A stretch of 64,000 nucleotides of DNA from Chinchilla lanigera. Its lineage: Eukaryota > Chordata > Mammalia > Rodentia > Chinchillidae. The stretch lies in the NCBI RefSeq assembly GCF_000276665.1, contig NW_004955447.1:10992655-11056654 (forward strand), in the 5' to 3' direction. Positions within the stretch are counted from its first letter, which is position 1. Every line of letters begins with the position of its first letter. Of the stretch, positions 24,633 to 36,385 are shown one piece after another. The notes beneath the pieces were generated by a model. The model searched no databases. It was given only the letters and a program-made list of their open reading frames with translations, and was not told where the DNA came from. The position numbers and the translations under genes are program-made.

Positions 24633-26175
24633 TTTTTTTATTTTAGAGAGAAAAGAACAAAAACAAAGACAAAAACAAAACAACACAAAAACAATCAAAA
24701 TGATACTTAAATTTAAAAAAAAGATGATAGGAAATTAACAATGGTTGCTGTATTGCATATTGTTATCCTCAAAGTAGCTGCTCAGATTACAAGATATATG
24801 CATGCAGGATTGATCAAACAGTTAAACATTAACTGTTCCTTTCAACAACCCATTAGAAATCAGTAGTAGAGTATCTTAGCTATCTTATATGTATATATTT
24901 TTTTCACTTTCTTGTTTGTTTCTTTTCTCCTTTTCCTTATCCCAGCCTTTCTTTCCTTTTGAGCAGTTTCTTTCCCTTCCACAGTATCTATTTTACCTTT
25001 CAGATTCTATTTACTCTTTCAGGTTCTTATGCAAGGGAGACAATATGATGTTTACACATGTGGGTCTGATTTATCTCACCTATGAGTATGTTCTCTAATT
25101 GCATCCATTTACCTTAAAAGCTTTGAGTTTATCTTTCTTTATGGCTGAGTAATACTCCATTGTACAGAAATACACATCTTTTTTCATCCATTCGTCAGTT
25201 TGTGGGCATTTAGATTGTTTCCAAGATTTAGCTATTACAAATTGCTCTGCTATAAACATAGGTGCATATATATCGCTGTGGTATAATGTTTTTAGTTCTT
25301 CTGGAAAAATACCCAGGAGGGGAATAGCTGGGTACAATGGGACCTCTAGACCTAGTTTACTGAGGAATCTCCAGACTGATTTCCACAGTGCTTTCACCAC
25401 TCTGCACCCGCACAGCAGTGGAGAAGGTCCCTTTTCTCTACAGCCTCTCCAGCATTTGTTACTGGTTGAGTTCTTGATGCTAGCCATTCTTTCTGGGGTG
25501 AGATGGAATCTCAGTGTTGTGTTAATTTGCATCTCTCAAATGGCCAGTGATGTTGAACATGTTTCCATATATTTACTTGCCATGTGTATTTCTTCACGTG
25601 AGAAGTCTGTATTCATTTCAGATGCCCATTTTTGAATTGGTCTCTGAATTTTGGGGGCTTGACTTTTTTTTAATTCATTGCATGTTCTAGATAGAAATCC
25701 TTTGTCTGAAGGACAGTTGGCTAAAATTTTTTCCCAATTCATGGGTTTTCTTTTTACTCTGTTAGTTATTTCTTTTGACATGCAAAAACTTTTCAATAAG
25801 ATGAGATACCAATTGTTGATTCTTTGAAGCATTTCCCATGCAGTTTGGGTTTTATCCATGAGCCCTCTGTCTACCCCTATTTCTTTAAGATTTCTACCTA
25901 CTTTCTTTTCCAGTAGATTTAGTGTTTCTTTTTTAATATTTAGATCTTTGATTTTTTTTAATATTTAGATCTTTGATTGTGATGTTAGTTCATGGTGATG
26001 GACATGGGTCTCGTTTTAGTTTTCAGCATGTGGAGAGCCAGTTCTTCCTGCACAATTTACTGAAGAGGCTGTTTCCTATAGTGAACATGTTGGCCCCTTT
26101 GTCAAAGAGATGTGGCTGAGTGCGTTTGTGGTTGTGGCTGCATCTTCCAGTCTGTTACATTGATCCTCGTGTCTG
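24633..26175 (-). mobile_element. younger L1, 5'-truncated
   Basis: About 1.5 kb of L1 on the minus strand: 3' UTR (24633-25094) and the C-terminal part of ORF2 (25095 upward), with further ORF2-like text to about 26175. It sits within a Tigger-like relic which itself lies in the L1M. A short tandem duplication of AATATTTAGATCTTTGATT lies at about 25936 and 25960. Of the LINEs in the window this is the least decayed. Confidence 0.85.
25095..25859 (-). pseudogene. L1 ORF2 C-terminal fragment with one internal stop
   Basis: Read on the minus strand, two frames (25536-25859 and 25095-25532) lie in the same phase and together give 253 codons broken by one TGA at 25536-25538. ORF2 is the L1 endonuclease/reverse transcriptase; this is its end only, after the RT domain. 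Recognisable landmarks are MLQRINNWYL, NELKKSQAPK, the KPMNWEKILA block, [22 protein letters not shown] and MEYYSAIKK. In the family the cysteine-rich motif continues with a His and two Cys; here that part reads LLCGC, so the His is missing and spacing is shortened. The stop is best explained as CGA (Arg) to TGA through CpG decay. It ends at a TAG at 25095-25097. Dead copy, not a host gene. Confidence 0.92.
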
Positions 26176-26222
26176 TCTTTTTTTTCAGAGAATTTTAGAT
26201 TTCAAATATTTAAATTAGGAAT
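26176..26222. repeat. Tigger-like right end
   Basis: TTTCAGAGAATTTTAGATTT followed by AATTAGGAATGTTCAAC matches the right terminal inverted repeat of the same Tigger-like family. It is separated from the left part by the younger L1, and L1M text resumes just after. Confidence 0.5.
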
Positions 26223-27196
26223 GTTCAACTTATATTCCTAGTAGAGAAATTGCTGCACAACGTTATGTTTAATTTTTTTTTGACGAATAAGCAAACTGTT
26301 TTCCAAAGACCTATAGCATTTCACACTCCCATTACCAGCATATGAGGATTTCAGTTTCTCAACATTCTTGCCAGCAGTCTGCCTTTCTGAATGTAGTCAT
26401 CCTGTGGGTATGAAGAGAACCTCATTGTGATTTACTTTTAGTTTCCCTTATGAGTAATGATGTTGGACATTTTAATGTGTTTGTCAAACATTTGTATATC
26501 TTCTTTGAAGGAATACCTAATTCAATGTCCTCTTCTACATTTTTTATTAAATTACAATTGTTCTATATGTTGTAGAAATAAGTTTTTTAGATATATTATT
26601 GCAAGTATGTTCTTCATTTTCTTGGGTTGTAATTTTCGTTATTTGTTTTGAATTACTGTATCCATTATGATAATAAAATATATAAATTTATGTGAAGCAT
26701 ATGTATGGATAGGTACAAAGGTTGAAAGTAGATGTTAAAATGAAAATGTTTATATAGTGGTAATGGATTGCAGTGCAAATATATGTGTAGATTTATATTT
26801 TTTTACCTTATGATTAAAAGCTACCTGAGGGGTGAGTTTATGAGAGGACTAAATATTAAAATTAGGTACAACACACTAATTTTCCTGTGATTCTATTTAT
26901 CTATGTTTCTTTTGTTGTTTGTGCTTTTGGTGTTACATCTAAGAAACAATAACCTAATCCAACACCATAGACTCTTATGTTTATGTTTTCCTATTTAATA
27001 CTTTTAGCCCTTATATTTTCTCCATAATCTACTTTGAGTTATTTTTGTGTAAGATTTGAAGAGCAAATTTAATTTCATTCTCTTAGGGTTAATTTCCAGT
27101 TTTTAAAATATCATGGTTTGAAAAGACCAATCTGTCCCTTTTAAATTGTCTTGGCATCCTTGTTAAAATAAATGAACAAAAATTTCAGAGTCTTTT

Positions 27197-27308
27197 TGTT
27201 TTTTTTGTTTTTTGATTTTGTTTTTGTTTTTTTCGGTACCAGGAATCGAAGTCACGACCTTGTGCTTGCCAGGCAGGCACTGTACCACTGAGCTAAATCC
27301 CCAGCCCC
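27197..27308 (-). repeat. ID-type SINE in the L1M
   Basis: Tail as T-rich sequence, then TCGGTACCAGGAATCGAAGT, CTTGCCAGGCAGGCACTGTA and GAGCTAAATCCCCAGCCCC. Target-site duplication TCAGAGTCTTTTT at about 27185 and TCAGGGTCTTTTT at 27309 (one mismatch). Confidence 0.94.
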
Positions 27309-28260
27309 TCAGGGTCTTTTTCTGAGTGCTCAATGTAGTTCACTGATCAATATGTGTTTCCTTACAGCACTACCACACTGTATTGACTACTGTGACTTTT
27401 TAGTGTGTTTTAAAATCCAGAAGTATGACTTGTCCAAGTGCTTTTTTTTCTTTCTTCCGTACTGTTTTTGATGCACTGGATCCCTTGCACTGTTGTATTG
27501 GATTGCTTTGTTTATGCTGGCAATAATTCATCTGGGATCTTTATTGGAATTATACTGAGTTAGTAAATACATTTTTAGAATATTGATTAGTGAATCAATT
27601 TTTAGAGTATGTGGGTATTTTTTGGTCTGTCATTCAAAATACCAGAATCTAAGTGACCCAAGCAATGGAACATTCTTTGTTCTTTTGATGTGTGATATCT
27701 TTTGAATGGTAGAATTGAATCTTTCTAAGAGGGAAAATCTGTTCCACACTTCTTTTCTACATTTTAATGGTTTCCTTGCAATCTTTGGAGTCTCTTAAAG
27801 ACTGACTTCCTCTTTTAGTGCCGTGTTTTCCCTCTATATGTTTGTTTTAATCTCCTACATTATTCTTTTCAAAAAAGCATCAGGCAAATTAAGTTAAAGA
27901 GTTACTGTGCTCCAATATAAGCATATCTGAATTGATTAAGTCAATGACTGTATTTCAAAATAAGATCAGATTTTGAAGAATTAGGAGTTGAAGTTTCACT
28001 ATGACAAGTTTTGAAAGATACATTTCAAAGCATAACACCAATTTAACACTATTTGTTCCTGGAATTATTGCATATGGAAAGGTTTTATTTATTTAGGAGT
28101 TCTTTAATTTCCTTTGATGATTTTTTTGTTTTTAATATATGTTTTACTTATTGTATTTTTTATTCTTAATTTTTAACTCTTTTGGATGCTACTGTAACAG
28201 AAGTGCCTTCTTAATTTTATTTTCAGATTTCTCATTGCTAGTACATAGAGATTACGTTGA

Positions 28261-28345
28261 CTTTTTTTTTTTGGTATCACTAATCAAACTCACGATCTTG
28301 CACTTGCCAGGCAGGTGCTATGCCTCTGAGCTATATCCCTGGCCC
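28261..28345 (-). repeat. ID-type SINE in the L1M
   Basis: T tail, then GGTATCACTAATCAAACTCA, CTTGCCAGGCAGGTGCTATG and GAGCTATATCCCTGGCCC. Flanked by TACGTTGACTTT (about 28253) and TACATTGACTTT (28346), 11 of 12 matching. Confidence 0.93.
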
Positions 28346-28684
28346 TACATTGACTTTGGTACATAGATCTAGTATCCTATAATGTTGCTGAATTTATTAG
28401 TTGTGGTGTTTTTATGTGGATTATTGAGGCTTTTGGATGTGCAAGATAATGGCATCTATGAATGTAGTTAATGTTACTTTTTTCTTTCCAGTGGGGCTAT
28501 CTTCTTTTTACTTTAATTTCTTACATGCCCTGGCTGGACTGTTCAGTGGAGAGGTAAGCACAGATGTTCTTGTCATATTCTTGACTATAGGGAGAGAGTA
28601 TTCAGCCTTTCTCCCTGAAGTATGGTGCTACCTCTGAGTTTTCTCTAAATTTTCCTCAATCAATCAGGAGAAGAAGTTAACCTT

Positions 28685-28790
28685 GGGCCAGGGATGTAGC
28701 TCAGTGGCAGAAGCGCTTGCCTGGCAAGCCTGAGGTCATGAGTTTGTTGGTACCAAAAGCCTGGTACCAAAACCAAAACAAAACAAAAAG
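28685..28790 (+). repeat. ID-type SINE in the L1M
   Basis: GGGCCAGGGATGTAGCTCAG start and GAGGTCATGAGTTTG, with the B-box end altered: TTGGTACCAAAAGCC is followed by a second CTGGTACC, so a small local duplication has disturbed the end. Flanks GAAGTTAACCTT (28673) and GATGTCAACCTT (28793) suggest a diverged target-site duplication. Confidence 0.9.
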
Positions 28791-28894
28791 AAGATGTCAA
28801 CCTTTATTAGTTTACTTGGCATTATTTTGGAGCATGGGTGTTGAACTCCTATTAATTCTTTTTTCTTGCATTCCTAAGATCAATCCCACTTGGA

Positions 28895-29225
28895 CCTGGT
28901 GTATATTTGATTTTTTTGGTACATGTTTGAGGGACATAGTAAATACATTCATTACAGGTAGTTGGTACATGATTAAGGAGCTTACTTCTTTTTATGTCTC
29001 CTTCCCCACCTCCCCAGTGTCCTCCATCTCTTATCCTACTTTTCATTTACAAAAGATTTACCTTCCTGTTTCCTATTATCCATCTTTTATTTGCTCTTTA
29101 AATTATTTCTACTACTTTGAGTTTCTCAAATAAGGGAAAACATACAATATTTGATCTTGTGTGTCTGATTTATTTCACTTAACATTATGGGTTCAAGGCG
29201 CATCCATTTTCCTACAAATATTTAT
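28895..29225 (-). repeat. L1 3' end fragment
   Basis: Antisense L1 3' text: 'tttgagtttctcaaataagg', then 'gtgtctgatttatttcactt' and 'ttcaaggcgcatccattttc'. Similar in order to 54790-55060. Coding capacity is lost. Confidence 0.75.
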
Positions 29226-29976
29226 AACAGTGCCAGACTGGGCTTATCAGTATTTTGTTGAACATTTTTGCAACCGGTGTTGCAAGAGATATTTTAGGAG
29301 ACGTTTACTGAACACTTCCAGAAATGCTTGTCCAAAACTGGAATTTTAAAAGAGTTCTTCACGTTTTATAAAAGTCTTCTAGAGAGTAAATCTGACCTAT
29401 GTTCATACAGCACCACTTTGAACTCTGCTTGTTCTTTACTAAACAAGGACTACATTTATTATCGAACCAGGTACGCTTTCACCATTGTACAATGACTGAT
29501 AGCTACTAGGATTCAGTTTTATTTCCCATTCTTGAGCAGATCAAACATCTTTATCTTGCTTCTCTTTTATTCCTCTCCAGTTACTTTATCTATACTTTTG
29601 AGTTTCTCATTTCTACCAGAATCTCAGACCACACTAGAATATATTCTCATAGATCAGTTATTTTATTTTTGCTGGAGTAACCTAGTAATACCATTGTGTT
29701 CATTGTGAAATATTGCTAAACTAGATCCTGCATGTTCTAAATACTCTTACTGATGTACTGGTATGTTCACGGTTGGGATTTTCCGGGAAAGAAAGTGTAG
29801 AGGAATTCTTTGCTGGTTTTCTGCCTTTGTAACACTGGCAATGATCTCCCCAGTCAACTCAGTGTGTTCAATGAGAAAATAAAATCCTGTCTAATTTCAT
29901 CAGAATGATAACTTTGGAGTAATAAAGAATCTTCTATCATCTCCACATGAATATATTCTCTAATCATTCTGAATTC
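29226..29976. other. mostly unassigned; possible L2 3' end
   Basis: No gene. At about 29620-29735 the order CACACTAGAATATATTCTCA and ATTCATTGTGAAATATTGC is compatible with the end of an L2 element, but the match is weak. Confidence 0.4.
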
Positions 29977-29988
29977 AACACTAGAGGT

Positions 29989-30078
29989 AGGGCCGGGGAT
30001 ATACCTCAGCAACACAGTGCCTGTCTGGCAAGCCTAATGCTCTGACTTCAATTCCTGACACCAAAAACAAACGCAAAA
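29989..30078 (+). repeat. ID-type SINE with perfect duplication
   Basis: GGCCGGGGATATACCTCAGC start and CTGACTTCAATTCCTGACAC end, short tail. Flanked by a perfect 12-base duplication, AACACTAGAGGT at 29977-29988 and 30079-30090. Substitutions in both Pol III boxes suggest an older copy despite the intact flank. Confidence 0.95.
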
Positions 30079-30090
30079 AACACTAGAGGT

Positions 30091-30949
30091 CCCTCTGAAG
30101 CATAGCCTTTACTCAAGGTGGTATAAGCTTTGTTCACGTGTGTCAATACGTGATTGTCATTAATTTACACTCTTCCTACTTGTCTACTGAGTCCCCAGAT
30201 GGCACAGGAAAGTTTGACTCAAAACTTTGAGAGTAAAATATAATTCAGAAAATCATAGACTAAAAAGGATAGAAATATGTTGGCTCATGACTTTGGAGGA
30301 GGATGGAGATAGTGACAAAGACTCAATTCCTTCCTTGTTTTCAGCCATGTTCTAGACTTAAGATTTTAGATTTATGTTGCAGGCATATTCTAGATCTGTA
30401 TTCAGTTGTGAAAAATAGCTTTCTCTGAATGAAGCTCTGTCCTGGAGGCTAAATGTTTCCTTGTATTCTCTGAAAACATTTTCCACGGATGTAGGAATAT
30501 GTAAATTCTATGGATAGATATCTCAATGGATAAGAGTGTACTCCTGCAAGAAGTAACAACAGAGAACTAACCCTGATGCTACATTTCAGAAAAGGAATTA
30601 AAATAGAAAAACTTGCCGGTGGAAATAGAAGGGAAAAAGGAACTTAAAGTAATAACTGTAATGCATAGCTAGGCAAAGAATAATGGAAGTCTTAAATCTA
30701 TGTCATGTTTTTTAGTGGAAGCTGGCCAGAAAGGCCTGTTTTGTTTAATACATCTACGAGTTACAGGAGGAGGAAATCCTGATGGAATAAGCGGGGATGA
30801 GACAGAAGAACGCTTGCTACATGTGGAGTTCCGCTTGCGCTTTTAGAATTTCTTTGGATCACCTTATTTTTCCAGTTACTATTTTTATTCTTTGGACGTC
30901 TTTCTTCCACTCTTTTCTACTTCTGCAAATGCTCTTGTTAAGTAAATAA
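30091..30949. other. unassigned DNA
   Basis: No gene or named repeat seen; mixed AT-rich sequence. Confidence 0.5.
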
Positions 30950-31300
30950 TGACATCATTTTTCAACCTAGGTCACACTTTCCACTTTATTAATCATATTG
31001 AATCTCTTTGCCATATTTAACAGAGTTGATCCCTCTCTTCTTGAAATGAACTGTTGGTGGGGCTTTTGAATCTATGCTATTTCTGCTTTTTTGCTGTCAT
31101 TATTGCAACTACTTATCAGATTGTTGTTGGCCTTTCTTGTTTTGTGTGTCTTAGTAACTGACCCCGCAATAGTCTAATCCTTAATCCTCCTCTCTTCTGA
31201 GAGTTCACCTCACCAACATAAAGGTGATAGCTCCCAGATTGCAGTTCCGAGACTACACCACTTTTCTGAGCTCTGTACTCACTTTTCCAGTAGCCTTTAT
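30950..31300 (+). repeat. L2 LINE fragment
   Basis: Diverged L2 reverse-transcriptase-region text in sense orientation: 'atatttaacagagttgatcc' and 'ctctcttcttgaaatgaact' correspond to the L2 block around the FDTVDHSLLLE-type motif, and 'gatagctcccagattgcagt' with 'ctgagctctgtactc' to the block that follows the L2 catalytic region. Frameshifted and inactive. Confidence 0.65.
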
Positions 31301-31339
31301 ACTAGTTCCTGCTTGGTGGTAAATGATGCCAGATTCGAA

Positions 31340-31616
31340 ATGGAACACACAGCCTGTCCTCTGCATCCGTGAGCTCTGCCTCTGCAAATTCAACCAATGG
31401 GGGACTGCATCTATTCAGACTAAAATCGCATTTGTACTGATCACATGGAGACATTCCTGTTTTGTTATTATCCCTTGAACAACACAACATAGCTATTCAT
31501 ATTTTAGTAGGTCCTATAAGGAATCTAGAGATGATTTAATGTGTACAGGAGGATATTTGTAGGTTATACACAAATACTGTGTCACGTACCTGCGACTTGA
31601 GCATCCACAGATTTTG

Positions 31617-31664
<48 letters not shown>

Positions 31665-31705
31665 CCTGTAACCAATTCCTTTGACTACTGAAGGATGAAT
31701 GTATT
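31340..31705. repeat. Tigger-family DNA transposon relic
   Basis: Blocks in order match short non-autonomous Tigger elements: 'ttcaaccaatgggggactgc' at the left, 'aggaggatatttgtaggtta' and 'gacttgagcatccacagatt' in the middle, and 'cctttgactactgaaggatg' with AATGTA at the right. A (GT)21 microsatellite has expanded inside, exactly where the consensus usually continues from 'ttttggt'. Cut-and-paste element, long dead. Confidence 0.7.
31621..31662. repeat. (GT)21 microsatellite
   Basis: An uninterrupted run of 21 GT units. It lies within the Tigger relic and is likely length-variable. Confidence 0.99.
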
Positions 31706-34439
31706 TCCACATTCTCAAAATAGCTTGTCTGCCTGTATTTGTCGGTTTGCCTGATGGCAGCAAATCATACCTATCAAAATCTCTGAAGCCCCTTGAACCT
31801 TCCATCTAGTATTCAGCTCCTACATGTAGTCAGTCATCAGGTCGTGCCCAGTCCACCTTCTCACTATCAAACTTATTTTTTATTCTCTTGCACTGCTGTC
31901 ATTACAGATACACTCCCTGTAAATATCCTGTGGAGTATGGAGGGTTACCAGGAGGGGGCATAACATCAGGAAGAGAGAAGAAGTAAGAAGTTGCTACAGT
32001 ATCTAAAAGGCAACCTGTTTGAATGACAAACAGATGTTGAGAAAATGTTTCTCCCAAAAAGTCCTATGACCTATGTTTAAGATTTTAGAAGAGAGATAAA
32101 GTAAATCTTACAAAAATTAATCAACTTATTATCATCTAATAGTGAAAAGCTCAATGTAATAATATGGGAATTACTACTGTAGAATTATGAGATTGTGCTA
32201 TTGCTCCAGGATCACTAGGCATAGTGCCTGACATGTATAAATGATAGTCTTATAATATTTTTGATATAATGAGAAAAAGTTTGCATTCCTTGTTAGAAAC
32301 TTTATACAGAATATCATTCTCCTTGCTTTAATGCGTGTAAGAATAGTTATTAAGAATCTGTAACAAAACTATCATACATGTGGTATTTGATAGAGAACCA
32401 AGGTTAATTTGAGGAATAGTTCTACTTATATAAGGAGGATACTTAATATAAATATATGTTATACTTTTGACGGTGTGTTACAGAAGTGCCTTCATTGTTT
32501 AGACAGTTTTAAAGTTAGAGAAAATATTATACCTAAAGCTTAGGACATCAACTTTCACATTAATGAACTGAAATTATCATTAGAGTTATTCTAAAAGTAC
32601 TATGTAAGAAACAAGGATAATATATTTTTAGTGGGCTATGTTAAAAGGACATTTTAATACACTTCTTGGTTCTGTGCTATCTAAAATATTGCAAAAATCA
32701 TCTCTTCTACTTTATCTCTTTTATTCTGTTCTTTTTTCTTGTTTTCCTTTAGTCCTTTCTGAGCAGAAGACTGGTTTAAGGAGCACAGGACAATGGGAAC
32801 AAAGATAATGAGAAAAAAATCAGTGTCTTTTAAACTCTAAATTTATTATTTTTATTTCTTTACTAATTATTTTATTACTAGTTTGTTATTTATTAATCAT
32901 TAATTTTTGAAAAGTCTCCAAAAGCAAAAGGAATAGCTTCTACTTATGTTCTCTAACTGTCTTACTGGCTAGAAACAGACACTTTAGAAGTTTGGAAGGT
33001 GATGCCAATTTTTAATCAAAAAATAAGTAGTAGCGACCTAGATGGTGAAAGGTTATTACAGGAGATTTTTATCAAAAAAAGGTGTCTGGTTGATACATAA
33101 AAGGCATGCAAACTTGTTTTTACCTGTACAACTACTAAATGTAAAGAAAAATAGCAGAAATTCCTCTAGTCATATGAAATTTCTTTAGTCATATGATTGT
33201 ATATGCAATTGACCTTACTGGTAATGAAAAGTTTTATATTGGAATTTTAAAAATATTTTTTATACTGTGACATCTAAACTAGAATGTTGTGATAATGATA
33301 ATAGGGAAATGGTTCAAGAAAAATAAAAGCAGATTTAAGTACCAGGATGAGGGGGTAGCTGTTACCCAACTGCTAAAATATTTTGAAAGAAAATCTTTAA
33401 AAAATGTAATTGAGAAGTTGTTGATTTATTTTAATTAAATTTGTTTCAAGTTGGTAAGAAACTTATTTTTGAGTTCAAGTGCAAATTTTAAAGTTAAAAA
33501 ATAGTTGAATTGTATTATTGCAAGAACTTCATTATACAATGCTATGTGTCAGACTGTATATAACTGTATAATTTATAGTCACATTTCTTATCTGAAACTT
33601 GTTGTGTAGAAGTAATTCTAAATAAAAGCATACAAGATAATAGATGAAGATGTAATAGCGTAATAGGGCCTAAAGTAGACAAGAAAATGGGCATAATTTT
33701 TCTGATATTAGTGGCTATTGGATCACAACCTTGACCAAAATGTGCAGAAAGCATGAAAGCAGTCCTTATCTTGATGCATTAGAGCAAGGAGCAGTTTCAC
33801 ATTTATAGAAAACTTTTCTGTGAATCACAGTTACTTCTAATTTTAGGGTTTAAATAGTTTTTACTTGAGAATCAATGAGCCATTTATAAGCCACACGGGT
33901 CTGCGTCACAGCCATAAATGAGACTCAGGAGCTACGCCATGGTTACTATCACTGCACTGTAACATTGTCTAATTAGAGAAAGAGTGCATGCAGCTGTAGA
34001 GTAGACATCAACTTAATTCTTTTCCTTCCTACTCTGTATTTCTTTACTAATTGTTATCATATTAATTTCTAAGATTTTCATCGCAGAAGTCTTATAATGA
34101 AGGCCCTTGTAAAAACACTTGTCAACATCTCTGATTACCATTATCTGCTAAGATACCTGAAATATATAATTTTACTTCTGCTCCTTTCCATTGACAGGCT
34201 CTTTTATCCAGCAATCATACTGTCATATACTCATAAACATACAGCCTACAGTAAACAGTTGTAATTATTTTCAAAGCTTTATCTACTTCAGTATCTCATT
34301 TCAGTAAACAGGATTAGCCTCTAATTACTCAAACCATAGGTATTTTTTTCTTTTATCTCATTTATTATTAAATCCATTACCTCAAGCAATATATATTTTT
34401 CATATTTACCCTTTTATTTACACCTCAACAATTCCTGCT
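31706..34439. other. unassigned AT-rich DNA, 2.7 kb
   Basis: No gene and no nameable repeat. Very AT-rich between 32000 and 33600, with frames only by chance. Confidence 0.5.
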
Positions 34440-34850
34440 TTTGTTGAAATGCTTTCATGTCTTACCTGGATAACTCCAACAGTCACTTTTTACGAGTTTA
34501 TCTAAGTCCATGTTTCTCATCCTCTTCCTCCTGTCGCAGCATCCAGAGTGACATTTTAAACTGAAACCAGTGTCTGTCACTTTTCTATTAAAGCTCTCCA
34601 AGTGATGGATCAGTGGACTTGAAGTTCAAACTTCTTGTGGTGACCTGTGAGTCTCTACAGGAATTGGCTGAATAACTCTGAGTTGTTCTCCTTCCCTTGG
34701 TTGAATGTGGCCACAATGAACTTCTGTCTGTTCTTCAGTTATAACAGAGTTGTTTGGATTTGGCTCAGATATAGTTCCACAGAGATCATTCTTGAATATC
34801 CCCTCTAAAGAAACCTCATTCTGTGTACATTATTTGAATCGATTTTTATT
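34440..34850 (+). repeat. L2 LINE, 3' portion
   Basis: Sense L2 order: 'tcttacctggataactccaa', 'cagcatccagagtgacattt', 'ttctattaaagctctccaag', 'cttgaagttcaaacttcttg', 'cttctgtctgttcttcagtt' and a terminal TTCTGTGTACATTA. These are the well-known L2 ORF2-end blocks. Decayed. Confidence 0.75.
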
Positions 34851-35572
34851 CAAGTAGTCTGTTATCTGAGACAGAAAACAATACAGAAACATAACTTACC
34901 CTTAATTTCACTTTGCACTTATCTGAAATATGGTGTGAAAATATTAAGCAGAAAGTTCCACAAATACACACTTTGTAAGTCATAAGAATATTTTGTTACA
35001 GGCTTTTTATAATTCTGGTTCTATTCTATTAGTGACTGTTTACCTCTCATTCTAATTTTTACCTTAAACTTTATCATATATATGGTATATAGAGACAGAG
35101 GGAGAAAAAATAAGCTCTATACAGAGTTCAGGAGTATCCACAACTGTAGGCATCTTTGATGACCTTGGAATGAATCCACTGGACAGGCATAGTTACTGTG
35201 TTTCAGTTATCTTCTAATCAGCCTCTTTAGAGAGTTTCCTCTCCACAGAGTTCTGAATCCTAACTCCCTGGAGTGTCTCTTCTGAGTTCCCGTGGGTCCA
35301 ACAATATCCAAACACTGGCTGCTCTCAGAACTCCTCCTTGTGGGTCCAGGGTCCTTCTCCAGGACCCACATGGTGATTCTTCCCTTATCCTTTCCTTTCC
35401 TAAGCCCAAAGTTAGCATCTGTGTCTTGACCTTACTACTTCATCAAGCCTCAGCACTGCTTCTGCGCTTGTCAGATTTATAAGACCAGGTTAACAATTCT
35501 CCACACTCAGTGACCTCTTTAACATGTTTTGTGGCTTCCGTCTCCTGACCACATTCTGACGATCAGACTAAC
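34851..35572. other. unassigned DNA
   Basis: No gene. A somewhat GC-richer stretch at 35270-35490 overlaps a 69-codon frame without recognisable content. Confidence 0.45.
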
Positions 35573-35678
35573 TGGATCCTTGGCTAAGTAAAATGACCAA
35601 AGAAAAAAGAAGGCTGTATTTCAAATTATAAAGGAGTATTTGGGTTAATGGAGGGAGGAAGATGAGTGGTTTTGTGAT
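35573..35678 (+). repeat. direct repeat, copy 1
   Basis: A 106-base block from TGGATCCTTGGCTAAGTAAA to GAGTGGTTTTGTGAT. It is the same length as the block at 36280-36385, with six substitutions and no indels (about 94% identity). The flanks differ. Family unknown. Confidence 0.95.
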
Positions 35679-36279
35679 GCTGCTTCCGGAGACACAAATT
35701 TTAACTCTTTGGTCAACAGAACAAAACAAACAGAAAAACAAACAAAAGAAAACCCCCACCTTTTGTTCGCTGTTTCACTGCACATTCTTGTGTTCTTGAA
35801 TTGTTTGGTCAGGATTTTTACTGCAAAAGAATTAGAGAAGTGAATGTTCTGCATTATAATACTGAAGTGAAGAAGGAAACAAGATACTGCCGTTAGCAAG
35901 GCAATCAACAGCGGGGTCTGTTACTAAACTTACAAAAGTTTGTTTAATTTCTTTGAGTTTCTCTAGAACAGTAAAATAGTTATTTTGCTATGCTTATGCT
36001 ATGTGCCCATTGATAAAATACAGTCATGTAAATAAAAATGCTTTTATAAGTACAAAGTGATAATTAATAAACATTAAAGATATATATTTCTTGAAAAGCA
36101 TTAACATTTTATTTCTTAATTAAACGAAGAGTCCAGGCACATTATTAATCTGTGTTGATGGTGTTCTTCTCATCTCAAATGTAAGGTATATATTTTGAAT
36201 CATTAACATAGCACATATTTTTATTTGAAGTGCTAGTTTCTGAAAGTCAGGAATGTTGTTTTACTTTCTTAGCTACCCT

Positions 36280-36385
36280 TGGATCCTTGGCTAAGTAAAA
36301 TGACCAAAGCAAAGAGAAGGCTGTATTTCAAATTATAAAGGAGCGTTTGGGTTAATGGAGGGAGAAAGATGAGTGCTTTTGTGAT
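36280..36385 (+). repeat. direct repeat, copy 2
   Basis: Second copy, 707 bases downstream of the first. It has GAGCGTTTGGG where copy 1 has GAGTATTTGGG, so it keeps a CpG. The 601 bases between the copies hold no feature I recognise. The pair could be a local duplication, or short terminal repeats of an unnamed element. Confidence 0.95.

Larger units (their letters stand above)
23656..28900 (-). repeat. old L1M element, host of a nested pile
   Basis: Antisense L1M text runs in order across several interruptions: 3' end at about 23690-24205 ('ctatctctatggatttgccc', 'tccactttttgtctattata'), resuming at about 26222 ('cctagtagagaaattgctgc', 'caaactgttttccaaagacc', 'gtgcttttggtgttacatct'), again after 27322 and after 28346, and ending near 28870 with 'atcaatcccacttggacctg'. 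Interrupters are a Tigger-like element, a younger L1 and three IDs. Heavily decayed with no usable frame. Confidence 0.85.

Noticed and set aside
28717..29133. 138-codon plus-strand frame
   Set aside because: Spans the end of an ID, L1M and an L1 3' end in antisense; a by-product of T-rich L1 antisense sequence.
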